Shown piece after piece: positions 33,198 to 42,726 of a stretch of DNA of 64,000 bases. Source of the stretch: Micromonospora sp. WMMD980 (GTDB taxonomy: Bacteria > Actinomycetota > Actinomycetes > Mycobacteriales > Micromonosporaceae); assembly GCF_029626035.1 (NCBI RefSeq), contig NZ_JARUBE010000003.1:3224001-3288000 (forward strand), written 5' to 3'. The notes beneath the pieces were generated by a model, which worked only from the letters and a program-made list of their open reading frames with translations, searched no databases and was not told where the DNA came from. Position 1 is the stretch's first letter. Every line of letters begins with the position of its first letter. The position numbers and the translations under genes are program-made.

Positions 33198-35459
33198 ATG
33201 GATTCCAGCAAGTCCGCCCAGGTCGTCAAGGGCGCCGTCGAGGCCGCCGTCGAGAAGGTCGGCGAGGCACTGACCCCGGACGTGCCGGGCGCGCCGGGCA
33301 GCGCGCCACCATCGCTCGAGGAGCCCACCGCGCCACACGGCCCGCTGCCGCCCAAGGACGAGCAGGGCGCGCCGGACACCCGTACCCCGACCGGCGCCGA
33401 GACCGGCGTGCCGCAGATCGCCGAGGGTCAGCAGGGCGCGTACCTCACCACCGCCAACGGTGCGCGGCTGCGCGACACCGACCACTCGCTGAAGGCCGGC
33501 CCCCGCGGCCCGGTGCTGCTCCAGGACCACCACCTGCGCGAGAAGATCATGCACTTCGACCACGAGCGCATCCCGGAGCGGGTGGTGCACGCCCGGGGCG
33601 CCGGGGCGCACGGCGTCTTCGTCGCGAACGGCGCCGCCGAGAAGGTCACCCGCGCCGGCTTCCTGAAGAGGGGCCGCGAGACGCCGGTCTTCGTCCGGTT
33701 CTCCACGGTGCTGGGCTCGCGCGGCTCGGCGGACACGGTCCGCGACACCCGCGGCTTCGCCACCAAGTTCTACACCGACGAGGGCACGTTCGACCTGGTC
33801 GGCAACAACATGCCGGTCTTCTTCATCCAGGACGCGATCAAGTTCCCGGACATCATCCACGCCGGCAAGCCACACCCGGACCGGGAGATCCCGCAGGCGC
33901 AGAGCGCGCACGACACGTTCTGGGACTTCGTCTCCCTGCACACCGAGGCGCAGCACCACACCATCTGGAACATGTCCGACCGGGGCATCCCGCGGTCCTA
34001 CCGGACCATGGAGGGCTTCGGCGTGCACACCTTCCGCCTGGTCGACGACGCCGGGGCGACGGTGCTGGTGAAGTTCCACTGGAAGCCGAAGCTCGGGGTG
34101 CACTCGCTGGAGTGGGAGGAGGCGCAGCTGATCAACGGCATGGACCCGGACTTCCACCGCCGCGACCTCTACGACGCCATCGAGGCCGGCGCGTACCCGG
34201 AGTGGGAGCTGGGTATCCAGGTCTTCCCGGACACGCCGGAGGAGACGTTCGCCGGGATCGACCTGCTCGACCCGACGAAGATCGTGCCGGAGGAGCTGGC
34301 GCCGGTGCAGCCGATCGGCACGCTGACGCTCAACCGGACGCCGACCAACTACTTCGCCGAGGTCGAGCAGGTGGCGTTCCACGTCGGGCACCTGCCGCCG
34401 GGCATCGACGTCACCAACGACCCGCTGATGCAGGGCCGGCTCTTCTCGTACCTGGACACGCAGCTCACCCGGCTGGGCGGGCCGAACTTCCCGCAGATCC
34501 CGATCAACCGGCCGCACGCCGACGTCAACGACATGCTGCGCGACGGTTTCCACCAGCACGCGGTGCACGCCGGGGTGGCGCCGTACCGACCGAACTCGCT
34601 CGACGGCGGCAACCCGTTCCCGGCCGGCGACCGGGAGCACGCGTTCGTCGACGTCCCGGTGACGGTGGCCGAGGCGCCGAAGGTGCGGGCCGCGCCGGCC
34701 AGCTTCGACGACCACTACAGCCAGGTCCGGCTCTTCTGGGCGAGCATGTCGCCGGTGGAGCGGGAGCACATCGTCCGGGCGTACACGTTCGAGCTGGCCA
34801 AGTGCTACCACCAGGAGATCAAGGAGCGGCAGCTCCGGTGCCTGGCCAACATCGACCCGGTGCTCTGCGAGCAGGTCGCCACCGGCCTGGGCCTGCCCGC
34901 GCCGCAACCCACCGTGCCGCCGGCCGAGGTGCAGCCCAGCCCGGCGCTGTCCCAGGTCGGCCGGGAGTGGCCGGCCGACGGCCGGGTGGTCGGCGTCGTG
35001 GTCGACGCGGACGGCGACCTGGACGACGTGGCGCAGGTCCAGCGGGCGGTGTTCGACGCCGGCATGGTGCCGCTGCTGATCGCCGCGCACGGCGGCACGG
35101 TCGGCGGGCTGCCGGTGCAGCGCACGTTCGCCACCGCCCGTTCGGTCGAGTTCGACGCGGTCCTGCTGGCCGGCGCTCCGGCGCCGGCGCCGGACGCGTT
35201 GCCGGCGCGGGACGCCAAGGCCGGCGCGCCGGGCTCCCCGACCGTCGACCCGCGGGTGCTGCTGCTGGTCGAGGAGGCGTGGCGGCACGCCAAGGCGATC
35301 GGCGCGTGGGGCGGCGGGGCCGAGGTGCTCCAGCGGGCCGGGGTGACCGGCTCGCCGGGCGTGGTCGCCGGCGGCTCCGGCGCCGAGGCGCTCGACGCGG
35401 TGCGGCGGCTGATGGCGGCGCACCGGGTCTGGGAGCGGTTCCCGGCCTCGGTCGCCTGA
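33198..35459 (+). CDS. katE: large-subunit (clade 2) monofunctional catalase
   Basis: The 753-residue protein decomposes hydrogen peroxide. After an N-terminal extension, [28 protein letters not shown] begins the catalase core with the distal-side His in [27 protein letters not shown] and [17 protein letters not shown] follow with the distal Asn/Phe region, and the heme-ligand tyrosine lies in [14 protein letters not shown]. After residue 590 a C-terminal flavodoxin/GATase-like domain ([39 protein letters not shown]) identifies the large clade-2 type. GGAGG precedes ATG 33198. A sigma-B-like promoter is upstream and a strong terminator downstream. The gene is thus probably part of the general or osmotic stress response. 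Confidence 0.95.
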   Translation: MDSSKSAQVVKGAVEAAVEKVGEALTPDVPGAPGSAPPSLEEPTAPHGPLPPKDEQGAPDTRTPTGAETGVPQIAEGQQGAYLTTANGARLRDTDHSLKAGPRGPVLLQDHHLREKIMHFDHERIPERVVHARGAGAHGVFVANGAAEKVTRAGFLKRGRETPVFVRFSTVLGSRGSADTVRDTRGFATKFYTDEGTFDLVGNNMPVFFIQDAIKFPDIIHAGKPHPDREIPQAQSAHDTFWDFVSLHTEAQHHTIWNMSDRGIPRSYRTMEGFGVHTFRLVDDAGATVLVKFHWKPKLGVHSLEWEEAQLINGMDPDFHRRDLYDAIEAGAYPEWELGIQVFPDTPEETFAGIDLLDPTKIVPEELAPVQPIGTLTLNRTPTNYFAEVEQVAFHVGHLPPGIDVTNDPLMQGRLFSYLDTQLTRLGGPNFPQIPINRPHADVNDMLRDGFHQHAVHAGVAPYRPNSLDGGNPFPAGDREHAFVDVPVTVAEAPKVRAAPASFDDHYSQVRLFWASMSPVEREHIVRAYTFELAKCYHQEIKERQLRCLANIDPVLCEQVATGLGLPAPQPTVPPAEVQPSPALSQVGREWPADGRVVGVVVDADGDLDDVAQVQRAVFDAGMVPLLIAAHGGTVGGLPVQRTFATARSVEFDAVLLAGAPAPAPDALPARDAKAGAPGSPTVDPRVLLLVEEAWRHAKAIGAWGGGAEVLQRAGVTGSPGVVAGGSGAEALDAVRRLMAAHRVWERFPASVA

Positions 35460-35469
35460 GTTCGTCCGT

Positions 35470-35508
35470 GTGGGGCGGTCCCGTCCGGGACCGCCCCACT
35501 GCTTTTTT
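35470..35508 (+). terminator. rho-independent terminator of the catalase gene
   Basis: A perfect 13-bp stem (GTGGGGCGGTCCC and its complement) with loop GTCC is followed by TGC and six T residues (35503-35508). This is a textbook intrinsic terminator, ten bases after the catalase stop. Confidence 0.9.
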
Positions 35509-35533
35509 CATCGACCTGTCTAACTATTACGAT
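35505..35533 (+). promoter_or_regulatory. possible promoter of the GH99-like gene
   Basis: TTTTCA (35505-35510) and TACGAT (35528-35533) are 17 bases apart, in an AT-rich stretch that contains CTAACTATTA. The first hexamer overlaps the T run of the catalase terminator. The start codon at 35598 lies about 60 bases downstream. Confidence 0.35.
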
Positions 35534-35597
35534 GTCCCGTCGCAGACTGCCATGATGACCGTCAATTTCTTCCTCCTCCCCGAAGGAGCGGTCCCCC

Positions 35598-37274
35598 ATG
35601 GCGCCCACCCGCCGAACCTTGATCCGGTCCCTGGTGGCCGGGTCCGCGCTCGCCGCGCTGCCCGACCTCGCGCTCACCCCCGCCCCCGCGACCGCCGCCA
35701 GCCCTGCCGGCGACGTGGTCGGCAAGGTCACCGTCGGCTACCAGGGCTGGTTCAGCTGCCCGGGTGACGGCGCCCCGATCGGCGGCTGGTGGCACTGGAG
35801 CCGGGACCGGTTCCAGTCCCCCGCACCGGCCAACACCACGATCGTGTCCTGGCCGGACATGCGGGAGTACACCCGCGGCTACCCCACCGCCTACCCGAAC
35901 CTCGGCGACGGCCGGCCGGCGACGCTCTTCTCCTCCTACGACCAGCAGACCGTGGACACCCACTTCCGCTGGATGCGCGAGTACGGCTGCGACACCGCGG
36001 CGTTGCAACGGTTCAACCCGTTCGGCGACGAGGGACCGACCCGCGACGCCATGGCGGCAAAGGTCCGCTCGGCGGCCGAGCGCTTCGACCGCAAGTTCTA
36101 CGTCATGTACGACGTGACCGGCTGGACGGCGATGCGGACGCAGCTCAAGGAGGACTGGACGACGAGGATGTCGGCGCACACCGCCTCACCGGCGTACGCC
36201 CGGCAGAACGGGCGGCCGGTGGTCTGCGTGTGGGGTTTCGGCTTCGCCGACGACGGCCGCCCGTTCGCGCCCGACGCCTGCCTGGACGTGGTGCGCTGGC
36301 TCAAGGCCCAGGGCTGCTACGTGATCGGCGGGGTACCGACCTACTGGCGGCAGGGGATCAACGACTCCCGCCCCGGCTTCGGCGAGGTCTACCGGGCGTT
36401 CGACATGCTCTCGCCGTGGATGGTGGGGCGCACCGGGACGCTCGACGGGCTGGACTGGTTCCACGCCAACGTCAACGTCCCCGACCTGGCCGACTGCGCG
36501 GCCCACGGCATCGACTACCAGCCCTGCGTGATGCCCGGCGACCTCTCCGCCGGCCACCGCCGGCACGGCGACTTCTACTGGCGGCACCTCTACAACATGG
36601 TGCGGCTCGGCGCGCAGGGGCTCTACGTGTCGATGTTCGACGAGTTCAACGAGGGCAACCAGATCGCGAAGACCAGCGAGACCGGGGCGTCCACCCCGGC
36701 CGGGACCGGGATCCGGGCGCTCGACGAGGACGGCACGGCCTGCTCGGCGGACTACTACCTGCGGCTCACCGCCGACGGTGGCCGGATGCTCAAGGGGCAG
36801 TTGGCGCTGACACCGGTGCGGCCCACCCCGCCGGTGGTCGGGGGCGGCCAGCCGCCGACCGGCGACCTGGCGGCCGGGCGGCCGGCGTCGGCGAGCAGCC
36901 AGCAGGGCGGACCGTACGGTCCCGGCAACGCGGTCGACGGCGACCGGGGCAGCTACTGGGAGTCGGCCAACGGCGCGTTCCCGCAGTGGTGGCAGGCCGA
37001 CCTGGGGGCCACCTGGCCGGTGGCGCGCCTGGTGCTCGCGCTGCCGGCCGGGTGGGCGGCCCGGACGCAGACGCTCTCGGCGCAGGGCAGCACCGACGGG
37101 GCGACGTTCGGCACGCTCACCGGCCCGGCCGACGTCCGGTTCGACCCGGCCACCGGCAACCAGGCCACGCTCACGTTCCCGGCCACCGGAGTCCGGTACC
37201 TGCGCGTGCGGTTCACCGCCAACACCGGCTGGCCCGCCGGACAGCTCGCGACGTTGTCCGCGTACGCCTCGTGA
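35598..37274 (+). CDS. secreted GH71/GH99-like glycoside hydrolase with F5/8C (CBM32-type) domain
   Basis: The 558-residue protein begins with a twin-arginine-like signal (MAPTRRTLIRSLVAGSALAA). The catalytic part (about residues 40-400) reads GKVTVGYQGWFSCPGDG, TIVSWPDMREYT, MREYGCDTAALQRFNPFGDE, FYVMYDVTGWTAM, VVCVWGFGFADDGRPF, GVPTYWRQGIND and YVSMFDEFNEGNQIAK, matching the TIM-barrel GH99-like group that includes endo-acting mannan or arabinosidase-like enzymes. Residues 425-558 form a discoidin/F5-8C-type carbohydrate-binding domain (LAAGRPASASSQQ, VDGDRGSYWESANG, WWQADLGATWPVARLVL). GAAGGAG precedes the ATG. Tat export implies folding before secretion. Next to the chitinase gene it suggests use of fungal or plant polysaccharide. 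Confidence 0.8.
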   Translation: MAPTRRTLIRSLVAGSALAALPDLALTPAPATAASPAGDVVGKVTVGYQGWFSCPGDGAPIGGWWHWSRDRFQSPAPANTTIVSWPDMREYTRGYPTAYPNLGDGRPATLFSSYDQQTVDTHFRWMREYGCDTAALQRFNPFGDEGPTRDAMAAKVRSAAERFDRKFYVMYDVTGWTAMRTQLKEDWTTRMSAHTASPAYARQNGRPVVCVWGFGFADDGRPFAPDACLDVVRWLKAQGCYVIGGVPTYWRQGINDSRPGFGEVYRAFDMLSPWMVGRTGTLDGLDWFHANVNVPDLADCAAHGIDYQPCVMPGDLSAGHRRHGDFYWRHLYNMVRLGAQGLYVSMFDEFNEGNQIAKTSETGASTPAGTGIRALDEDGTACSADYYLRLTADGGRMLKGQLALTPVRPTPPVVGGGQPPTGDLAAGRPASASSQQGGPYGPGNAVDGDRGSYWESANGAFPQWWQADLGATWPVARLVLALPAGWAARTQTLSAQGSTDGATFGTLTGPADVRFDPATGNQATLTFPATGVRYLRVRFTANTGWPAGQLATLSAYAS

Positions 37275-37291
37275 CTCATCGAAGTCCATCG

Positions 37292-37320
37292 TTGACGACT
37301 TAGTTAATACTCTTTAATAT
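37292..37320 (+). promoter_or_regulatory. sigma-70-type promoter of the chitinase gene
   Basis: TTGACG (37292-37297), exactly 17 bases, then TAATAT (37315-37320). The spacer is AT-rich (contains TTAGTTAATAC). This is close to consensus and unusual in so GC-rich a genome. Transcription would begin near 37327, about 50 bases before the chitinase ATG. Confidence 0.7.
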
Positions 37321-37376
37321 TTGGTCCACCTCGAGGAAGACCCCCTGTCCGCCCCCGTCCTCCGGGAAGGCCCTCG

Positions 37377-38749
37377 ATGCACAGACCCCACCTCCGGCGA
37401 CGCCTCGCCGCCGGTGCGCTCGCGCTGTCCACCGCCGTCGCGACGCTCGCCCTCACCCCCTCCGCCGCCGAAGCGGTGGTGCTGCCCAACGGCTTCAAGA
37501 GCGTCGGCTACCTGCCGTCCTGGAGCGGCAGCGTCAACAGCATCCAGTACGGCAGGCTCACCCACGTCAACTACGCCTTCGTGCTGCCCAACGGCGACGG
37601 CAGCCTGCGGGCCGTGGAGAACCCCGGCAAGCTCTCCTCGCTGGTGTCCCTCGGGCACGCCGCAAACGTCAAGGTCTCCATCGCCATCGGCGGCTGGAAC
37701 GACGGCGACGACTCGGCGTTCGAGGCGCTCGCCGCCAACTCCGGCGCCCGCGGCGCGTTCGTCAACAACGTGGTCGCCTTCGTCAACCAGTACAACCTGG
37801 ACGGCGTCGACATCGACTGGGAGTATCCCGACCCGGGCGCGTCGGCCAGCAACTACACGCTGCTGATGCAACAGCTCGGCAGCGCCCTGCACAGCCGGGG
37901 CAAACTGCTCACCGCCGCCGTCGTCGCCGAGGGCTACTACGTCAACGGGGTGCCACGGCCGTCTTCGGCGCGGTCGACTGGCTGAACATCATGGCGTACG
38001 ACGGCGGCAGCCCGCACGCCAACTACGACTGGTCGATCGCCGCCGTCAACGGGTGGAAGGCGCGCGGCCTGCCCGCCGCCAAGGCGGTGCTCGGCGTGCC
38101 CTTCTACAGCCGGCCCGGCTACTACACCTACGCCGCGCTGGTCGGCATGGACCCGGCCAACGCCAACCGGGACTGCACCACGGCCGGCGGCGCCCAGCAG
38201 TGCTACAACGGCGTCCCGACGGTCAAGCGCAAGACGCAGTGGGCGATGGCCAACGCGGGCGGGATGATGAACTGGGAACTGTCCCAGGACACCACCGGCG
38301 CGACCTCGCTGGTCACCGCGATCTACGACACCGTCACCGGTGGCAGCACCCCGCCGCCGTCCGGACGCACCGGCCCGATCACCGGCATCGCCGGCAAGTG
38401 CGTCGACGTCGCCGCCGCCGGCACCGCGAACGGCACGGCGGTGCAACTCTACGGCTGCAACGGCACCGCCGCGCAGAGCTGGACCGTGGCCGGCGACGGC
38501 ACGCTGCGGGCGCTGGGCAAGTGCCTCGACGTGACGAGCGCGGGCACCGCGAACGGCACGAAGATCCAGCTCTGGGACTGCAACGGCACCGGCGCCCAGG
38601 TCTGGCAGGCCCAGGGCAACGGGACGCTGCGCAACCCGGTGTCGAACCGGTGCCTGGACGCCACCGACAACAGCTCCGCCGACGGCACCCGACTCCAGAT
38701 CTGGGACTGCTTCGGCGGCGCCAACCAGGTCTGGCGACTGCCGGCCTGA
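37377..38749 (+). pseudogene. secreted GH18 chitinase with ricin-B domain, one frameshift
   Basis: The first frame starts with a signal peptide (MHRPHLRRRLAAGALALSTA) and gives KSVGYLPSWSG, LTHVNYAFVLP, VSIAIGGWNDG and DGVDIDWEYPDPG, the GH18 catalytic D-x-x-D-x-D-x-E motif with the proton-donor Glu. It breaks after EGYYVNGV near 37953. The second frame continues at once with TAVFGAVDWLNIMAYDGG, VLGVPFYSRPGYYTY and MMNWELSQDTTGATS, then a C-terminal ricin-type beta-trefoil (KCVDVAAAGTANGTAVQLYG and two further QxW-type repeats). One base appears to be missing between GTG and ACG. If the sequence is right, translation stops before the substrate-binding half; if one base was missed, it is a normal 457-residue chitinase. 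Confidence 0.85.
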
Positions 38750-38754
38750 CACCG

Positions 38755-38791
38755 GCTCGACGGGACGGCCGGGTGCGTCGTCCCGCCGAGC
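38755..38791. terminator. hairpin terminator between convergent genes
   Basis: GCTCGACGGGACG pairs with CGTCCCGCCGAGC (one mismatch) around an 11-base loop, located six bases after the chitinase stop and eight bases from the stop of the minus-strand cyclophilin gene. Confidence 0.6.
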
Positions 38792-38798
38792 GGTCGGG

Positions 38799-39557
38799 TC
38801 AGCGGCCCCGCTTGGCCCGGCAGATCTGCACCGGGTGGGCCGGCGCGCCGTCGACCGGCGCCGGATCCTCCGGCGTGGCGGCGATCCCGCCGGCCGCGAT
38901 CCGGTCCAGCGTGGCCAGCCCGGCCGCGTCCACCCGGCCGAAGACGGTGTAGTTGGGACGCAGCGCCGAGTCGCGCTGGACCAGGAAGAACTGGCTGCCG
39001 TTGGTGTCCGGCCCGGCGTTCGCCATGGCCAGCGTGCCCCGGGCGTAGAGGCGGCGGACACCGGTCGGGTCGGTCGGCGCGGGCGGCAGGTCGGTGGGCA
39101 GCTCGTCGCGGTACCGGTAACCCGGGCCACCCTCGCCGGTGCCCGACGGGTCACCGCACTGCAGCACCGTCAGCGTCGGATACGCGGTGAGCCGGTGACA
39201 GGGCGTCCGGTCGTAGAACCGGTGCCGGGTCAGGTGCAGGAAGCTCTGCACCGTGCACGGCGCCTGCTCGCGGTCCAGGATCAGCCCGATCGGCCCCTGG
39301 TTGGTGCGCAGCGTGACCCGTACCGTCCCCCGGTCCGGCGTGCGGCGCGGGTCCGGCGGCAGCGGCACCGGCCGGGCCGCCGGCTCGTCCGGCGTCGGCG
39401 TGTACGCGCACGGCCCCTTGGTCGGCGCGGGGTCGGCGGCCGGTGCCGCGGTCGCGGCGACGGCGGAGCCGGCGACCAGCGCGGCGGCGACCACCGTCAC
39501 CCCGGCGAGACGGGCCAGCAGCGGCAAGGCGGCGTGCGGTCGGGTTTCGCTCGACAC
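38799..39557 (-). CDS. exported cyclophilin-type peptidylprolyl isomerase
   Basis: From GTG 39555-39557, preceded by GGGAGGACCCAC, the product has 252 residues. The N-terminus VSSETRPHAALPLLARLAGV plus TVVAAALVAGSAVAATAA is a signal peptide or anchor. The domain from about residue 75 is a cyclophilin: GTVRVTLRTNQGPIGLILD, TVQSFLHLTRHRFYDRTPCHRL, LQCGDPSGTGEGGPGYRY, GTLAMANAGPDTNGSQFFLV and YTVFGRVDAAGLATLDRI. The catalytic Arg is replaced by His at C-H-R-L in the F-H-R-(V/I) position, with Arg following. It likely assists folding of secreted proteins. Confidence 0.85.
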   Translation of the reverse strand: MSSETRPHAALPLLARLAGVTVVAAALVAGSAVAATAAPAADPAPTKGPCAYTPTPDEPAARPVPLPPDPRRTPDRGTVRVTLRTNQGPIGLILDREQAPCTVQSFLHLTRHRFYDRTPCHRLTAYPTLTVLQCGDPSGTGEGGPGYRYRDELPTDLPPAPTDPTGVRRLYARGTLAMANAGPDTNGSQFFLVQRDSALRPNYTVFGRVDAAGLATLDRIAAGGIAATPEDPAPVDGAPAHPVQICRAKRGR

Positions 39558-39732
39558 GTGGGTCCTCCCTGGACTCGTGGTACCAGAACGACCGGAGTCT
39601 ATGGAGCCGATGAGTCGGTGTCGACGGAAAGTCGGTTGCCGGGCGTGGCGGGGTCCGGGAGGGTGTCGGTCATGACGTTCTGACGGACCGCACCCCGCCG
39701 CTTCCCGCACCCCTGCAAAGAAACGAGCGTCC

Positions 39733-40851
39733 GTGCCCGCCTCCGTCTCCGTCTTCTCCTCCCCCGGCAGCTGGATCGAGTCCGCCGCGCTCGACCAGTG
39801 CCACCAGATCGCCGCCCTCGACGGCATGACGCACGTCGCCGCCATGCCGGACCTGCACCCCGGCAAGGGCGCGCCGATCGGCGCCGCCATGGCGTCGACA
39901 GTTCTCTATCCATTCCTGGTCGGCTCCGACATCGGCTGCGGCATCGCGGTGTTCCCGATCGCGCTGCGCCGGGCCGTGCCGGAGCGGCTCGCCGCCCGGT
40001 TCCCCGACCTGGACCGGGCCCTGCACCCCGACCGGGACGCCGACGACCCGGCCTGGTCGGTGCTGACCGGCGACGTGCCGGCCGGGCACCTCGACGGCCT
40101 CGGCACGGTCGGGCGCGGCAACCACTTCGTCGAGCTGGCCCGGGTCGGCGCGATCGAGGCACCGGAACACGCCGGCCGGCTCGGGCTGGCCGCCGGCGAC
40201 CTGGTGCTGGTGGTGCACTCCGGGTCGCGCGGGCTCGGCGAGCGGATCCTGCGCGAGCACACCGAGGCGCACGGCGCCGGCCCCGCGCCCGACCCGGCCG
40301 CCTACCTGGCCCGGCACGACGACGCGGTGCGCTGGGGCTCGCTCAACCGGCGGCTGCTGGCCGCCCGGGTGGCCCACGCGCTCGGCGCCGAGCCCACCGA
40401 GCCGGTCGTCGACCAGTGCCACAACCTGGTCGAGGTCCGCGACGGGCACTACCTGCATCGCAAGGGCACCGCCCCGGGCGACGGCCGGGACGTGCTGGTC
40501 GCCGGCACCCGGGGCACACCGTCCCACCTGGTGGCCGCGCACGCCGGCGCGGCGGCGAACCACTCGGTCGCGCACGGCGCCGGCCGGAAGATGTCCCGCG
40601 CCGACGCGCTGCGCCGGGGCAAGGCCAAGCACACCGTCGAGGAGCTGCGCCGCACCCCGCTCGGGTCGCTGGTGGTGTGCGGCGACCGCCAACTGCTGTT
40701 CGAGGAGGCGCCCACCGCCTACAAGCGCATCGAGCAGGTGGTCGGGGACCTGGTCGCGCACGACCTGGCCACCCCGGTCACCACCACGGTGCCGCTGGTC
40801 ACCTACAAGACGCCGGACGTCGCGGCGGGCCGCCGGCGGGGGCGACGATGA
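39733..40851 (+). CDS. rtcB: RtcB-family RNA ligase of the prfH-linked type (RtcB2-like)
   Basis: The 372-residue protein has the RtcB metal and nucleotide sites: AAMPDLHPGKGAPIGAAMAS, VGSDIGCGIAVFP (Asp66, Cys69), GTVGRGNHFVEL, VLVVHSGSRGLGE, QCHNLVEVRDGHYLHRKGTAP and NHSVAHGAGRKMSR with His281 as the guanylylated residue. RtcB joins 2',3'-cyclic phosphate or 3'-phosphate ends to 5'-OH ends with GTP and manganese. It is about 100 residues shorter than housekeeping RtcB, as in RtcB proteins that accompany PrfH and reseal cleaved 16S rRNA. GTG 39733 starts the gene; its stop overlaps prfH (ATGA). This linkage, rather than tRNA repair, defines the likely job. Confidence 0.9.
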   Translation: MPASVSVFSSPGSWIESAALDQCHQIAALDGMTHVAAMPDLHPGKGAPIGAAMASTVLYPFLVGSDIGCGIAVFPIALRRAVPERLAARFPDLDRALHPDRDADDPAWSVLTGDVPAGHLDGLGTVGRGNHFVELARVGAIEAPEHAGRLGLAAGDLVLVVHSGSRGLGERILREHTEAHGAGPAPDPAAYLARHDDAVRWGSLNRRLLAARVAHALGAEPTEPVVDQCHNLVEVRDGHYLHRKGTAPGDGRDVLVAGTRGTPSHLVAAHAGAAANHSVAHGAGRKMSRADALRRGKAKHTVEELRRTPLGSLVVCGDRQLLFEEAPTAYKRIEQVVGDLVAHDLATPVTTTVPLVTYKTPDVAAGRRRGRR

Positions 40852-41453
40852 CGGACCTGTTCCTGACCGCCGGGTGCGGGCCGCAGGAGTGCGCCTGGGC
40901 GCTGGGCCGGCTGCTGCCGCGCCTGGAGGCCGACGCCGCCCGTCGCGGCCTGCGCGCCGTTCGGGTCGAGACGGTGCCCGGCGAACGTCCGGGCACCTAC
41001 CGGTCGGCGCTCGTCCGGATCACCGGTACGGGCGCGGAGGAGTTCGCCGGCGGCTGGACCGGCACGCTCTGCTGGCAGGCGGCCAGCCCCTACCGGCCGG
41101 GCCACGGGCGGAAGAACTGGTACGTCACCGCCCGGCCGCACCGGACCGACGTGGTGGACACCCCGTTCCACGAGGCCGACGTCGAGATGGTGCCGTGCCG
41201 CACCGGCGGGCCGGGCGGTCAGCACCGGAACAAGGCCAGCACCGCCGTCCGAGCCACCCACCGTCCGCCCGGCCTGACCGTGGTGGTGGACACCGAACGG
41301 CACCTGCACCTCAACCGCCGGATCGCCGTCGACCTGCTGCGCCGGCGGGTCGCCGAGGGCGACGAGGCGGCCCGACGCGCCGGCACGACGGCGCGCTGGC
41401 GGATTCACGACGAGCTGGTCCGCGGCGACCCGGTCCGGGTGGAACGGCCGTGA
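40848..41453 (+). CDS. prfH: peptide chain release factor homolog PrfH
   Basis: The 201-residue protein is a short class-I release factor homolog. The central RTGGPGGQHRNKASTAVRATH contains GGQ (residues 123-125), which triggers peptidyl-tRNA hydrolysis. The N-terminal domain, LFLTAGCGPQECAWALGRLL and onward, differs from RF1/RF2 and lacks their codon-recognition PxT or SPF loop, as in PrfH. PrfH is reported to release peptides from ribosomes whose decoding centre was cut in 16S rRNA so that RtcB2 can repair it. Starts overlap on both sides (ATGA with rtcB, GTGA with the phosphotransferase gene), giving a tightly coupled three-gene operon. Confidence 0.9.
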   Translation: MTDLFLTAGCGPQECAWALGRLLPRLEADAARRGLRAVRVETVPGERPGTYRSALVRITGTGAEEFAGGWTGTLCWQAASPYRPGHGRKNWYVTARPHRTDVVDTPFHEADVEMVPCRTGGPGGQHRNKASTAVRATHRPPGLTVVVDTERHLHLNRRIAVDLLRRRVAEGDEAARRAGTTARWRIHDELVRGDPVRVERP

Positions 41454-42424
41454 CGCGTACGTTCCTGCGGCCGGACGACGTCCGCGACCTGGTGCGCGAC
41501 CGGCTCGGCACGGACCGGCGGGTCACCACGCTGGACCGACTGACCGGCGGCACCAGCAAGGGCGTCTACCGGATCACGCTCGACGACGGCACGACGGTGA
41601 TCCTCTACGTCTGGTCGGCGGAGGAGAACTACTGGCCGGCGTCGGCGACGGTCCCGGACGATCCGTTCACCGAGGCGTCGGGCGCGGATGTGTTCGCCAC
41701 CAACCACGCCGCGCTCACCGCCGCCGGGGTACGCGTGCCGCACCTGATCGCCCGCGAGCCCGCCGGCCGCCACCTGGACGCCGACGTCGCGCTGGTGGAG
41801 GACGCCGGCGGGGTGACGCTGGAGGCGTTGCTGACCCGCGACCCCGAGCGGGCGGCCGAGCCGCTGGCCCGGCTCGGGGACGCGCTACGGCGGATGCACA
41901 CCACGGTCGGCGGGCGTTACGGCCGGCTCGCCGACGTCGCCCGGGGCACCACACCGGCCCGGCCCGCCGAGGACGTGGTCCTGGACCGCGCGCTCGGGCA
42001 CCTCGCCGCCGCGGCGGCCCGGGACCCCCGACCGGCCGCCGCGCGGGACCGGATCGCCGTCCACCTGCGCGGGCTGCGCGATCGGGTGTCGCCGCGCCGG
42101 GCGTACGCGCTGGTGCACGGCGAACTGGGCCCGGACCACGTCCTCGTCACCCCGGCCGGTGAGCCGGTGATGATCGACTTCGAGGGCCTGACCTGGTTCG
42201 ACGTCGAGTGGGAGCACGTCTGGCTCCGGCTGCGCTTCGGCGACGACTACCCGGCGCTGCGTCCGGTCCCGCTCGACGCCGACCGGCTGGAGTTCTACCG
42301 GTACGCCCAGGTGCTGTCGTTGATCGAGGGTCCACTGCGGATCGCCGGGACCGACTTCCCGGACCGGCGGTGGATGCTCGACCTGGCCGAGCGGAACATC
42401 GCCGAGGCGCTCGCCGTGCTCTGA
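41450..42424 (+). CDS. aminoglycoside-phosphotransferase-like kinase in the rtcB-prfH operon
   Basis: The 324-residue product belongs to the APH/choline-kinase fold. It shows a nucleotide-binding hairpin (LTGGTSKGVYRITLDDGTTV), a long insertion, the catalytic-loop motif YALVHGELGPDHVLVT (H-G-(D/E)-x-x-x-x-N-like, with Glu replacing Asp and His replacing Asn) and VMIDFEGLTWFDVEWEHVWL (the D-F-(E/D) metal-binding motif). The replacement of the catalytic Asp may mean altered or weak kinase activity. Its GTG overlaps the prfH stop, so it is made with RtcB and PrfH. Many relatives phosphorylate aminoglycosides or small metabolites; here a link to ribosome damage is possible but unproven. Confidence 0.8.
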   Translation: MTRTFLRPDDVRDLVRDRLGTDRRVTTLDRLTGGTSKGVYRITLDDGTTVILYVWSAEENYWPASATVPDDPFTEASGADVFATNHAALTAAGVRVPHLIAREPAGRHLDADVALVEDAGGVTLEALLTRDPERAAEPLARLGDALRRMHTTVGGRYGRLADVARGTTPARPAEDVVLDRALGHLAAAAARDPRPAAARDRIAVHLRGLRDRVSPRRAYALVHGELGPDHVLVTPAGEPVMIDFEGLTWFDVEWEHVWLRLRFGDDYPALRPVPLDADRLEFYRYAQVLSLIEGPLRIAGTDFPDRRWMLDLAERNIAEALAVL

Positions 42425-42726
42425 GTCGCTCCGACGCTCACGCCCGGCGACTTGGATGTCACGGTGCCGTCTCATTTCGCAACAATGAACGCCCGATGAA
42501 CGGTTCGCCAATTGACGGCCGGGCGGCCCGGTCATCGAATGTCGACGTGGCGCGCCGTGCCGACGCTGACCGGTTGCTCGCCGACGGCGGCGGACGCGGC
42601 TGACCGCGGACGGAGGGCGCGCCGAGCCTCCTCCCGGCCCGGCCCGATCCGGCTCGTCGACGGAAGGCGGATACGGTGGGCGCGGCGCGGGCGGTCCGGT
42701 CCCGACGCGACGAGGGAGGGAGCCGG
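42425..42726. other. intergenic region without recognised gene
   Basis: The first half is AT-richer (CATTTCGCAACAATGAACGC and GCCAATTGACG around 42470-42520) and may carry a promoter, but no pair of hexamers with proper spacing is convincing. A 35-codon frame from ATG 42496 has no ribosome binding site and no homology that I recognise. The end carries GGGAGGGAG, the ribosome binding site for the DUF72 gene. Confidence 0.5.

Noticed and set aside
42496..42603. A 35-codon frame in the spacer before the second DUF72 gene
   Set aside because: No ribosome binding site, no hydrophobic or family signature, and ordinary composition for non-coding GC-rich DNA.
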